A stretch of DNA of 64,000 nt from Pseudomonas caspiana (GTDB taxonomy: Bacteria > Pseudomonadota > Gammaproteobacteria > Pseudomonadales > Pseudomonadaceae), in the NCBI RefSeq assembly GCF_002158995.1, contig NZ_LOHF01000012.1:22688-86687 (forward strand), read 5' to 3'. The translations under genes and the position numbers were made by a program. Positions 1 through 6,996 of the stretch are shown piece after piece; the first letter of the stretch is position 1; the number at the start of each line of letters is the position of its first letter. The notes under the pieces are model-generated. The model saw only the letters and a program-made list of their open reading frames with translations, had not been told where the DNA came from and did no database searches.

Positions 1-78
1 GCTATCGCTGGTCTCGTAACCTCGGTGAGCTCCTACCGTCCAATGTTCGCCGGTTAGGCCTGCTTTGGTGTCAGGCGC

Positions 79-333
79 TCAGCCTTCCTGCCCCAACTCC
101 GCCAGCGCACTTGCGTTGTTCTTGAACGCCGCAGCGAACACGACACGGTTTTTAGCCATGAAAATACTGGTGTCTTCTGCTTGCTGCTCGGTCAGTCCCG
201 GGACGTTCTTCAGCAGAATCTCGGTCAGCGACTCTGCCAGTTCAAGCATCTGGTCGTGTGCATCGGCGAGTTTACGATCCACGAATGTAGTCTCCAAGTC
301 GCGGGTACTGCGATATAGGGTTTCAACAGCCAT
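79..333 (-). CDS. yebG: YebG family SOS-inducible protein
   Basis: The 84-residue product begins MAVETLYRSTRDLETTFVDR and continues with the acidic, helical pattern of YebG, a small LexA-regulated DNA-damage protein of unclear biochemical role. The reading frame stays open upstream, but this ATG is chosen because family members start at MAVE and because the upstream extension has no family resemblance. A near-perfect LexA box lies about 130 bases upstream (461-480) in the orientation expected to control it. The gene stands alone; psiE diverges on the other side of a 358-base gap. Identification rests on remembered family sequence and the operator, which agree. Confidence 0.88.
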   Translation of the reverse strand: MAVETLYRSTRDLETTFVDRKLADAHDQMLELAESLTEILLKNVPGLTEQQAEDTSIFMAKNRVVFAAAFKNNASALAELGQEG

Positions 334-460
334 GTGAGGCCTCGTAATCAGGTGCAGTATTGGAGGGGCACGCCCCTGGTTGTGCTTGTGAAACAGGTCA
401 ACGCTTATGAAGCAGGTCAGAACGGCCGACTTGCGGTGCTGCACAATCGGTCGCAACGAA

Positions 461-480
461 TACTGGTTGTTTATACAGTT
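461..480 (-). promoter_or_regulatory. LexA (SOS) box upstream of yebG
   Basis: TACTGGTTGTTTATACAGTT contains CTG-N10-CAG inside ACTG...CAGT, the core of the gamma-proteobacterial LexA operator. It sits about 130 bases upstream of the yebG start. The remainder of the 334-691 gap shows no other recognised element. Confidence 0.85.
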
Positions 481-691
481 GTAAGCATAAGCCAATCACT
501 CTGGCTTGAATAGTGGCTAACACGCATCTTTTTTACTCCCTTCATGTGCCTTGCGACAACCCGCCGCGCTCTTAACTCTGGCTAATGGCCTCGTTCCTGC
601 TTGAGAATCACGCGCGGCAAAGCTTCACCTACAAAGCGGCATTATGTTGACCGGGAAGTGTTGCTCAATTTTTGTACAGGATGAGTTGAAA

Positions 692-1141
692 ATGTCGGAA
701 CTGAAATGGGCTGAAAAGCTGCGCAAGACCCTGCACGATCAAGCGGATTCGCTTGGCAATCTGTGCGTAGAGGCTTTCCATTACCTGGCGCTTTTCGGGA
801 TTGGGGCGATCACGGCGTACGGTGCGATTCTGGCCTTCGTCGAGATGATCGGCAAAGGCAGTGTCAGCGTTGACGACATCCTGTTGCTGTTTATCTATCT
901 CGAGCTCGGGGCGATGGTGGGGATCTACTTCAAGACCAACCACATGCCAATCCGGTTCTTGATCTACGTAGCGATCACCGCCCTGACGCGGTTGTTGATC
1001 AGCGACGTTTCTCACCATGCTCCGCCTGATCTGGGGATCATCTATCTGTGTGGCGGGATTCTGCTGCTGGCGTTTGCGATTCTGGTGGTGCGGTTTGCCT
1101 CCTCGCGCTTTCCTTCGGTGAAGGATAAGTCGGAAAGCTGA
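692..1141 (+). CDS. psiE: PsiE-family phosphate-starvation-inducible membrane protein
   Basis: The 149-residue protein starts MSELKWAEKL and has about four hydrophobic segments, with the conserved central part around LELGAMVGIYFKTNHMPIRF typical of PsiE. PsiE is an inner-membrane protein induced by phosphate starvation in E. coli; its activity is not established. The ATG at 692 is preferred over one at 644 because a GGATGAG stretch lies 6-7 bases before it and the extra residues do not look like the family. No Pho box was recognised upstream. It appears monocistronic. Confidence 0.85.
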   Translation: MSELKWAEKLRKTLHDQADSLGNLCVEAFHYLALFGIGAITAYGAILAFVEMIGKGSVSVDDILLLFIYLELGAMVGIYFKTNHMPIRFLIYVAITALTRLLISDVSHHAPPDLGIIYLCGGILLLAFAILVVRFASSRFPSVKDKSES

Positions 1142-1158
1142 GTCCACTGACTGCTTTA

Positions 1159-1251
1159 GTAGGAGCTGCCGCAGGCTGCGATGGCGGTATGCTTTGTTTT
1201 CAGGAGAGGAAACGCAGTTCCAACCCATCGCGAACACGTTCACTCCTGCAG
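1159..1251. repeat. Decayed REP pair (mixed types)
   Basis: A REP of the GTAGGAGCTGCCGCAGGCTG type at 1159 faces a different REP arm (CGCGAACACGTTC...CTCCTGCAG) ending at 1251. The two arms are not complementary along their length, so this looks like a remnant or recombinant of two REPIN families between psiE and the DUF3509 gene. Confidence 0.6.
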
Positions 1252-1384
1252 AAGAGGGAGTGCAGTTGCTTCCGGATATTGGATGTTGTGATGATTCAGG
1301 CCCGCTGGCGGATTACGTCAGTAGGGCCTGACAAGAGGTTGAAATGAAGGATGCTGCCATCGTGAAAAAAACGATGACTCTGCA

Positions 1385-1720
1385 TCAAATTCCCACCGCC
1401 AGTGTTGGACGGTTGCTCAACAGGTTCGCGAGGGTTGACGGTGGTGGCGCGAGTCGCTTCACGTTGCCGTCAGTCATCGCTGCCAAAATCTTGATCGCGC
1501 TGTGGCCTTCTTCGATAGCAATGCCGAATTGCACGCTTTCGATCAGCCGTTGCAAGCGTTTGGGATCATTGCGCTGAGCGGCGCTGATCAAACGTTTGGC
1601 GACGACGCCGGTTTCGTTCGACAACGTCAGCATAATGCTGCCGTCGAGGCCTTGAATGCTCAGATTCACCCGATAGTCAGGATGAAAAGCATCGGTAATC
1701 TGTTGAAAAGGATTATCCAT
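1385..1720 (-). CDS. DUF3509 domain protein
   Basis: The 111-residue product starts MDNPFQQITDAFHPDYRVNL and carries the compact DUF3509 fold signature (LDGSIMLTLSNETGVVAKRL) found widely in Pseudomonas. It has no signal peptide or membrane segment and no known function. It is transcribed away from the sigma-factor gene that follows, so the 1721-1885 region is a divergent promoter region. The C-terminal 20 residues (LAPPPSTLANLLSNRPTLAV) look disordered and may be lineage specific. Confidence 0.75.
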   Translation of the reverse strand: MDNPFQQITDAFHPDYRVNLSIQGLDGSIMLTLSNETGVVAKRLISAAQRNDPKRLQRLIESVQFGIAIEEGHSAIKILAAMTDGNVKRLAPPPSTLANLLSNRPTLAVGI

Positions 1721-1847
1721 TTTCGGTACCTGCCAGTAGGGACTGCATAAATTGACTGGGCGTTTGACCCTTTAGTTCTCGACGAATGAGTGAAAGATCG
1801 GAAAATTCTTACGCTTGCCGTTGTTACTGAATGATGGCATCTTCCGC

Positions 1848-1866
1848 GTTAATGATAATTTTTCTT
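1848..1866 (+). promoter_or_regulatory. Fur box upstream of the first fecI-like gene
   Basis: GTTAATGATAATTTTTCTT matches the 19-base Fur consensus GATAATGATAATCATTATC at 14 positions. It lies 20 bases before the sigma-factor start, where bound Fur would block transcription under iron-replete conditions. Confidence 0.7.
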
Positions 1867-1885
1867 GTTTGAGAAGCATTGCCGC

Positions 1886-2431
1886 ATGCGCGACATTCCT
1901 GCATCCGATGACGACTTGATCCTTCGTCACCGGCAATTTACCGCGCTCTACAGTGACCACCATTCCTGGTTGCACGGGTGGTTGCGTAAAAAGCTCGGTT
2001 GCTCGCAGCGTGCGGCCGATCTGGCCCATGACGCGTTCATCCGTGTGCTGACAATCGCAGAGCCGCAAAACCTCAAAGAACCTCGTGCATTTCTGACCAC
2101 TACTGCCACCCGTCTGCTAATCGATGGTGCCCGGCGCCGCAAGATCGAACACGCTTACCTGGAGGTATTGGCCCTCAATGCTGAAGAGGGCAGTATTCCC
2201 AGCCCTGAGGCGATTCATGCTGCCTTGCAGATCCTGGAAAAAATCTCCGTGATGCTGGAAGGTTTGCCCGCCAAACCACGCGAGGCGTTTTTGCTCAACC
2301 GCCTGGACGGCTTGAGTTACAGCGAGATCGCTCAGGTGATAGGTGTCTCAGCCAGCATGGTCAAGCAGTACATGGCCAGCGTGCTGGTGCATTGCTATAA
2401 GACTCTGCATGGTTCGGGCCACTTGTCATGA
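1886..2431 (+). CDS. FecI-like ECF sigma factor
   Basis: This 181-residue protein has the two conserved parts of iron-starvation ECF sigma factors: region 2 around HSWLHGWLRKKLGCSQRAAD then DLAHDAFIRVL, and region 4 around PAKPREAFLLNRLDGLSYSE with a helix-turn-helix. It should direct RNA polymerase to the promoter of a TonB-dependent receptor. The ATG at 1886 is used; an in-frame TTG at 1865 would add seven residues but overlaps the Fur box. It overlaps the following fecR by 4 bases (ATGA), so the two are translationally coupled. The probable target is the receptor at 4157, separated by an opposing hpf gene. The sigma factor cannot be named more exactly without a search. Confidence 0.88.
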   Translation: MRDIPASDDDLILRHRQFTALYSDHHSWLHGWLRKKLGCSQRAADLAHDAFIRVLTIAEPQNLKEPRAFLTTTATRLLIDGARRRKIEHAYLEVLALNAEEGSIPSPEAIHAALQILEKISVMLEGLPAKPREAFLLNRLDGLSYSEIAQVIGVSASMVKQYMASVLVHCYKTLHGSGHLS

Positions 2432-3390
2432 ATGTAGAACAAGAACCCTGCGACGCCATGATCGGTCAGGCTGCGCAGTGGTTGGCGTTGCTGCACGACG
2501 ATGCCGTGAGCGCGGCCGACCGGCAGGCATTCAATGCGTGGTGCAACGCTGACCCGCGACATGCCTTGGCCATTACTCGCATGCAGAAGGTGATGGGCAG
2601 TTTCGAGCAGCTGCCCGTCAAGCCCGCCAGGAAAGCATTGGGCAAGGTTTTTCCCCCGGCCAAACGCAGGCTTTCGTCCCGGCCTGCACAAGTAATTGCC
2701 TTGTTGGGAATGTTGGTTTTCGGCTGGTTCAGTGTTGATCAGGGGCCAGTCTGGCTCGCTGATGAACGCACTAATACCGGCGAAAGACGTGAAGTTTTGC
2801 TCACCGACGGTAGCCAGTTACAGCTCAACAGCGACTCGGCACTGGACGTAGAATTCGACGAACGGCAGCGAGTCATCGAGTTGTACCGCGGTGAAATGTG
2901 GGTACAGGTCGCAAAAGACCTACACCGTCCGTTCGTGGTCAAGACCAGTCAAGGCACCATAACAGCGCTGGGTACGCGCTTTGTGGTGCGTGAACGGCCG
3001 GATGGTTCGGTTCAGGTCAGCGTGCTTGAGTCGGCGATTGCCGCCAATGCTGATCGCTCGACCGACGTGCGGGTTAACACCGGGCAGAGTGCGACGCTGA
3101 AGGATGGAGTAGTACAGACACCGAAAGCCATGGGGAACGATGACCCGGCTGCCTGGACCCGCGGGATGCTCAAAGCGGATGACCGCCCACTGGTCGAAGT
3201 CCTGCAAGCGCTCGCATCCTGGCGGCACGGCGTCCTGCAGTTCGATGAGCAGGCGCTGCAGGGCATTCGTGTTTCCGGTGTGTTTCGTCTGGATGACAGT
3301 GACGCGGCGCTCGCCACACTGGCCGATAACCTGCCGATCAGGGTCGAGCATTTCACGCCGTTGTTCGTCAGGATCACGCCCGCCAATTGA
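2428..3390 (+). CDS. FecR-family anti-sigma/sigma regulator
   Basis: The 320-residue protein has the FecR layout: a cytoplasmic N-terminal region with the QWLALL...AFNAWCNADPRHA motif that binds the sigma factor, one membrane segment at about residues 88-103, and a periplasmic domain with TDGSQLQLNSDSAL and GTRFVVRE, which receives the signal from the receptor's N-terminal domain. It overlaps the sigma gene by 4 bases. Downstream is a strong hairpin, so the receptor at 4157 must use its own promoter, as usual for these systems. Conserved tryptophans of the cytoplasmic region are present. Confidence 0.9.
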   Translation: MNVEQEPCDAMIGQAAQWLALLHDDAVSAADRQAFNAWCNADPRHALAITRMQKVMGSFEQLPVKPARKALGKVFPPAKRRLSSRPAQVIALLGMLVFGWFSVDQGPVWLADERTNTGERREVLLTDGSQLQLNSDSALDVEFDERQRVIELYRGEMWVQVAKDLHRPFVVKTSQGTITALGTRFVVRERPDGSVQVSVLESAIAANADRSTDVRVNTGQSATLKDGVVQTPKAMGNDDPAAWTRGMLKADDRPLVEVLQALASWRHGVLQFDEQALQGIRVSGVFRLDDSDAALATLADNLPIRVEHFTPLFVRITPAN

Positions 3391-3403
3391 GGCCGGAAAC
3401 GAA

Positions 3404-3437
3404 GAAGGGCGGACCTGGTTTTTCAGGTCCGCCCTTC
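3404..3437. terminator. Bidirectional hairpin between fecR and hpf-like gene
   Basis: A 14-base perfect stem (GAAGGGCGGACCTG with CAGGTCCGCCCTTC) around a 6-base loop lies between convergent genes. There is no long T tract after the stem on the plus strand, so terminator strength in that direction is uncertain. Confidence 0.75.
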
Positions 3438-3476
3438 GTTCAAGAGGTCGTAATTTGATTCAGGTTAATGCGTTGC

Positions 3477-3905
3477 TCAACCCAGTTGGGCGACGCTTTT
3501 TTCCTGCTCCTTCTCCAGAAACTCCTCTTGCAACAGAGCGTCGGGGTTTTCCGATTCCAGCTCTGCGCCTTCAATAACTGGCGCACCTGCGCGCTTTTTA
3601 CGCAATTTTCCGAATAGATGCTCAAGGGCATGGTCGAGTTTTACTGCGGCACCATCCACTGCCTGATCCAGGGTGTCGGCTTTATGAGTCACGGAGATAG
3701 GCTGGTGACCTTTTGGCCGGGCTTCCATTTGGCAGCGCATGTCATGCGGGCCGGGCTTGTCACCGTTTTCATCGCGGATGTGGACTTCGATGCGGGTCAG
3801 ATCCTCTTCGTAACGTTCGAGCGTGCTTTCAACAGTGGTACGTACCCACTCCTCCAGTCGGATGCTGCTTTCGATGTGGTTATCGCAATTGACCTGGATT
3901 TGCAT
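3477..3905 (-). CDS. HPF/RaiA-family ribosome-associated protein
   Basis: The 142-residue protein starts MQIQVNCDNHIESSIRLEEW and has the beta-alpha-beta-beta-beta-alpha pattern of ribosome hibernation/interface proteins, including RIEVHIRDENGDKPG and a C-terminal helix with LDHALEHLFGKLRKKR. Such proteins bind the small-subunit decoding region in stationary phase or stress. The last 40 residues form an acidic tail absent from short HPFs. It lies on the opposite strand between a fecI/fecR pair and its likely receptor gene, which is an unusual insertion. The canonical hpf is normally next to rpoN, so this is probably a second paralogue. Confidence 0.85.
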   Translation of the reverse strand: MQIQVNCDNHIESSIRLEEWVRTTVESTLERYEEDLTRIEVHIRDENGDKPGPHDMRCQMEARPKGHQPISVTHKADTLDQAVDGAAVKLDHALEHLFGKLRKKRAGAPVIEGAELESENPDALLQEEFLEKEQEKSVAQLG

Positions 3906-4073
3906 AGTTGTTCCCTTCTAAGGCTTGCTCTTGTGAGATCGGACATGGCTCCTGTTCAGGAGGTTCATTTTCGTCTGGCCTCAGTCACAGTGTTGGCGCT
4001 TCTGGAGAAACAATTCAACCCCACAGTGAAAGAAATATTTCGCGGCAAAAAATAAAAAAATCACTTTTTGAAT

Positions 4074-4097
4074 GGAAATCCATCTCATTCGCTGTCT
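4074..4097 (+). promoter_or_regulatory. Candidate FecI-type promoter of the receptor gene
   Basis: GGAAAT at 4074-4079 followed by TGTCT at 4093-4097 resembles the -35/-10 elements used by FecI-type sigma factors (GGAAAT and TGTC). The spacing is about 3 bases shorter than I recall for E. coli fecA, so the call is tentative. It lies about 60 bases before the receptor start. Confidence 0.4.
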
Positions 4098-4156
4098 GTT
4101 TTCTTCGCGTGTGCGTCATGGCTAGGAGTACTTCATTTCCCAGCCAAGGATCGTCC

Positions 4157-6649
4157 ATGTCACGCGCTGTCCATTCTCTGCAACCACTGGCTCTGGCCGT
4201 CGTCATGGCGTTCGCCGCCGCGCCGCTCAATGCTGCTGAATCCGTACCGGCCGCGCAGGCCACTGTACGAAGCTTTTCGATTCCGGCCGGTGATTTGAGC
4301 CAGGCACTCAACAGCCTTGCCGAGCAGGCGAAGCTGGCGCTGGCCTTCGATCCGGCGCTAACCCGTGGCAAGCACAGCGCCGGCTTGCAGGGCGATTTCG
4401 ATACCCAGGTCGCTCTGGCACGTTTGCTCGCGGGCAGCGGTTTGCGGGCTACGGCATTGTCGGCCAATCGTTATCGCATTGAAGCAGCTCCCGAGTCAGT
4501 GGCCGGTGCCATGGAGTTGGGTGCAACGGATATTCAGGGCGCCTATCGTAGCGAGACGGCATCGGGACCGGTTTCCGGTTATGTGGCAACCCGTGGCCGT
4601 ACCGGGACCAAGACAGACACCGCGTTGATTGAAACCCCGCAATCGATTTCAGTGGTGACCAAAGACCAGATGACCGCGCAGGGTGCACAGAGCCTGAACC
4701 AGATCCTGCGCTACACCGCAGCCGTTGTGCCAGAGACTCGCGGCGCGACCGCTTCGCGTCTTGATCAGCTAAGTATTCGTGGCTTTTCGCCCGCGACTTA
4801 TCTGGACGGCTTGCGCATGCCGGGCAGCCGCGATGCTTCCCCGCAGAAAGACTCGTTCGATCTGGAGCGCGTTGAAGTCCTGCGTGGCCCGTCGTCCGTG
4901 CTGTATGGCCAGGCCAGTCCGAGCGGTGTGGTGAACATGGTCAGCAAATTGCCGACTGACACTCCGTTTCACGAAATCGGCCTGACTTACGGCACTTTCA
5001 ACAAGAAGCGTACGACCTTTGATTTCGGCGGTCCGATTGATGAACAGGGTGTTTATTCCTATCGTCTTTCCGGTCTGTACGACGATGCTGATGGCCAGGT
5101 TGAACACACGGAAACCCGTCGCCAATCCATCGCTGGGGCGTTTACCTGGCGGCCGAGTGAAGATACGTCGCTGACGTTGCTGGCCAATTATCAGGCGGAT
5201 CCTAAGGGCGCTTCGTATGGGGCTGTTCCCGCTTTTGGTTCAGTGCTGCGTAGCCCGACCGGTCGTGACATTGATGTCGATTTTTATGATGGCGAGAAGG
5301 ATATCGAGAAGAGTGATCGCAATTACCATTCCGTTGGTTACTTGTTCGAACATCATCTGGACGATGTCTGGACTATCCGTCAGAACGCCCGGTACATGCG
5401 CAGTGAGGGGCTCTATCGCAGTGTTTATAACAGCTCGCTGCGGTCAGATTTCAGAACTCTTGACCGTAGCGTTATCGCGACTGATGTAAATCTTGATTCC
5501 TACACAATTGATAATCAGGTCCAGGCTAAATTCGCCACCGGGCCGTTGCAGCACACCGTGCTCTTCGGTGCCGATTATCAAAACACGAGTACGGATACCA
5601 AGGCGTCCGGATTTCCCCAGACTGCATCCCTGGATATCTTCAATCCGGTCTACGGCAGCCCTGTGACAGTGCCAGCTTATGTCACCGATGCGACAGGTCG
5701 CAGCCAGCAAAAGGGCCTTTACCTGCAAGAGCAGATGAAGTGGGACAAGTGGGTGTTTCTGGCCGGTGGACGTTATGACTGGGCAGACAGCACCAACAGC
5801 TCGAAACGCATTGCCACGGGGGTGAAAACCAAGAGTTCGACCGAGGCAGAAGCCTTCACCGGACGGCTGGGGCTGGTCTATCTATTCGATAACGGCCTGG
5901 CGCCGTATATCAGCTATTCCGAATCCTTTGAGCCGCAATCGGGTACCGGCTTGGGCAACAAGCCATTTGATCCCACCGAAGGCACGCAATACGAACTGGG
6001 TATCAAGTACCAGCCGCCGGGTAGCAACAGCTTCATTACCGCATCGATTTTCGATCTGCGTAGATCGAATGTGCTGACTCTCGATCCGGACATCACGCCT
6101 CGGTGCAACGGCAGCCGTTGTCAGGTACAGAGCGGCGAAGTGCAGTCGCGAGGTTTTGAGCTGGAAGGCAAAGCCAGCCTCAGCGACAACCTGGACATCA
6201 CAGCGGCCTATGCCTACCTGGACAACCAGACCACTAAGTCGAACAACACCGTCAGAGTGGCACCGGGTAGCGGTATCGCCAGCGGTCCGCTTGAGCCTGC
6301 AGAAGGCAAGACCAGCATCGCCATCCCACGCCATACCGCTTCAGCCTGGGTTGATTACACCTTCCGTGACGGTCAGATGAAAGGCTTCGGTGTCGGCGGT
6401 GGTGCGCGTTATGTAGGTGCCACCTGGGGTGATGATGCCAACTCGTTGAAAGTGCCTGGGTACACCTTGTTCGACGCATCAGCTCATTACGATATTCCAA
6501 GCCTGTACAACCCGATGGACAACCTGCGGCTGGCGCTGAATGTGACCAACCTGGCCGACAAGGAATACGTCGCGTCCTGCAGCGGTTACGGCTGGTGCTG
6601 GTACGGCTCGCAACGCACCGTGCAGGCGAGTGCGACGTATCGGTGGTAA
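4157..6649 (+). CDS. TonB-dependent ferric-siderophore receptor, hydroxamate type
   Basis: The 830-residue precursor has a signal peptide (MSRAVHSLQPLALAVVMAFA, cleavage near LNAAES), then an STN signalling domain (RSFSIPAGDLSQALNSLAEQ), a plug domain (TPQSISVVTKDQM; ERVEVLRGPSSVLYGQ) and a 22-strand barrel ending in YRW. The pair of cysteines near the C-terminus in the context ASCSGYGWCWYGSQR is typical of FhuA/FoxA/FiuA-type receptors, so ferrichrome- or ferrioxamine-like hydroxamates are the likely ligands; this is inference. The ATG at 4157 has AAGGA seven bases before it; an upstream in-frame ATG at 4118 lacks one. The STN domain means it signals to the FecI/FecR pair at 1886-3390. Exact siderophore unknown. 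Confidence 0.92.
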   Translation: MSRAVHSLQPLALAVVMAFAAAPLNAAESVPAAQATVRSFSIPAGDLSQALNSLAEQAKLALAFDPALTRGKHSAGLQGDFDTQVALARLLAGSGLRATALSANRYRIEAAPESVAGAMELGATDIQGAYRSETASGPVSGYVATRGRTGTKTDTALIETPQSISVVTKDQMTAQGAQSLNQILRYTAAVVPETRGATASRLDQLSIRGFSPATYLDGLRMPGSRDASPQKDSFDLERVEVLRGPSSVLYGQASPSGVVNMVSKLPTDTPFHEIGLTYGTFNKKRTTFDFGGPIDEQGVYSYRLSGLYDDADGQVEHTETRRQSIAGAFTWRPSEDTSLTLLANYQADPKGASYGAVPAFGSVLRSPTGRDIDVDFYDGEKDIEKSDRNYHSVGYLFEHHLDDVWTIRQNARYMRSEGLYRSVYNSSLRSDFRTLDRSVIATDVNLDSYTIDNQVQAKFATGPLQHTVLFGADYQNTSTDTKASGFPQTASLDIFNPVYGSPVTVPAYVTDATGRSQQKGLYLQEQMKWDKWVFLAGGRYDWADSTNSSKRIATGVKTKSSTEAEAFTGRLGLVYLFDNGLAPYISYSESFEPQSGTGLGNKPFDPTEGTQYELGIKYQPPGSNSFITASIFDLRRSNVLTLDPDITPRCNGSRCQVQSGEVQSRGFELEGKASLSDNLDITAAYAYLDNQTTKSNNTVRVAPGSGIASGPLEPAEGKTSIAIPRHTASAWVDYTFRDGQMKGFGVGGGARYVGATWGDDANSLKVPGYTLFDASAHYDIPSLYNPMDNLRLALNVTNLADKEYVASCSGYGWCWYGSQRTVQASATYRW

Positions 6650-6732
6650 CACCGAAACTGAGCGTAACCCAATCATTGTGGGAGTCACCCCGGTGTCGAT
6701 GGCACCACGCTGTCTCGCGGCAAACATAGGAC

Positions 6733-6806
6733 CTGTAGGAGCTGCCGAAGGCTGCGATCGCGGTGTTTCAGCAGAAATGCTTCGCAGCCTTCGGCAGCTC
6801 CTACAG
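6733..6806. repeat. REPIN, CTGTAGGAGCTGCCGAAGGC type
   Basis: Two inverted REP arms (CTGTAGGAGCTGCCGAAGGC and its complement) flank a short spacer, forming a long hairpin in the 347-base gap between the two receptor genes. A conserved extension (see 6703-6732) precedes it. Confidence 0.85.
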
Positions 6807-6845
6807 AAAATGCATTGCAATCCAGTGGGTTGCATGTTGTTTGAT

Positions 6846-6982
6846 GAGAGCCGGGCTTGCCCGCGATGCATGAGACGCCGCCAGTAGCCATACTGCGTCA
6901 TCGTTCATCGCGAGCAAGCTCAGCTCCCACAGTTCGGCTTAGAGTCACCATGCCAGTGGGAGCCGGGCTTGCCCGCGATGCA
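6846..6982. repeat. REPIN plus solo REP of the GGCTTGCCCGCGAT type
   Basis: An inverted pair (GAGCCGGGCTTGCCCGCGAT at 6846 with CGCGAGCAAGCTCAGCTCCC ending at 6930) is followed by a solo copy GTGGGAGCCGGGCTTGCCCG at 6956-6982, 14 bases before the end of fecA. Apart from the REPs, the 6650-6996 gap shows nothing else. Confidence 0.8.
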
Positions 6983-6996
6983 GGCGACGCGGTGGA

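Noticed and set aside
665..1243. 192-codon minus-strand frame opposite psiE
   Set aside because: The plus-strand PsiE reading is clear; the antisense translation is low-complexity and family-less.
6846..6982. Possible CRISPR-like repeat array
   Set aside because: The repeats are inverted REP arms of varied spacing with no equal-length unique spacers and no cas genes.
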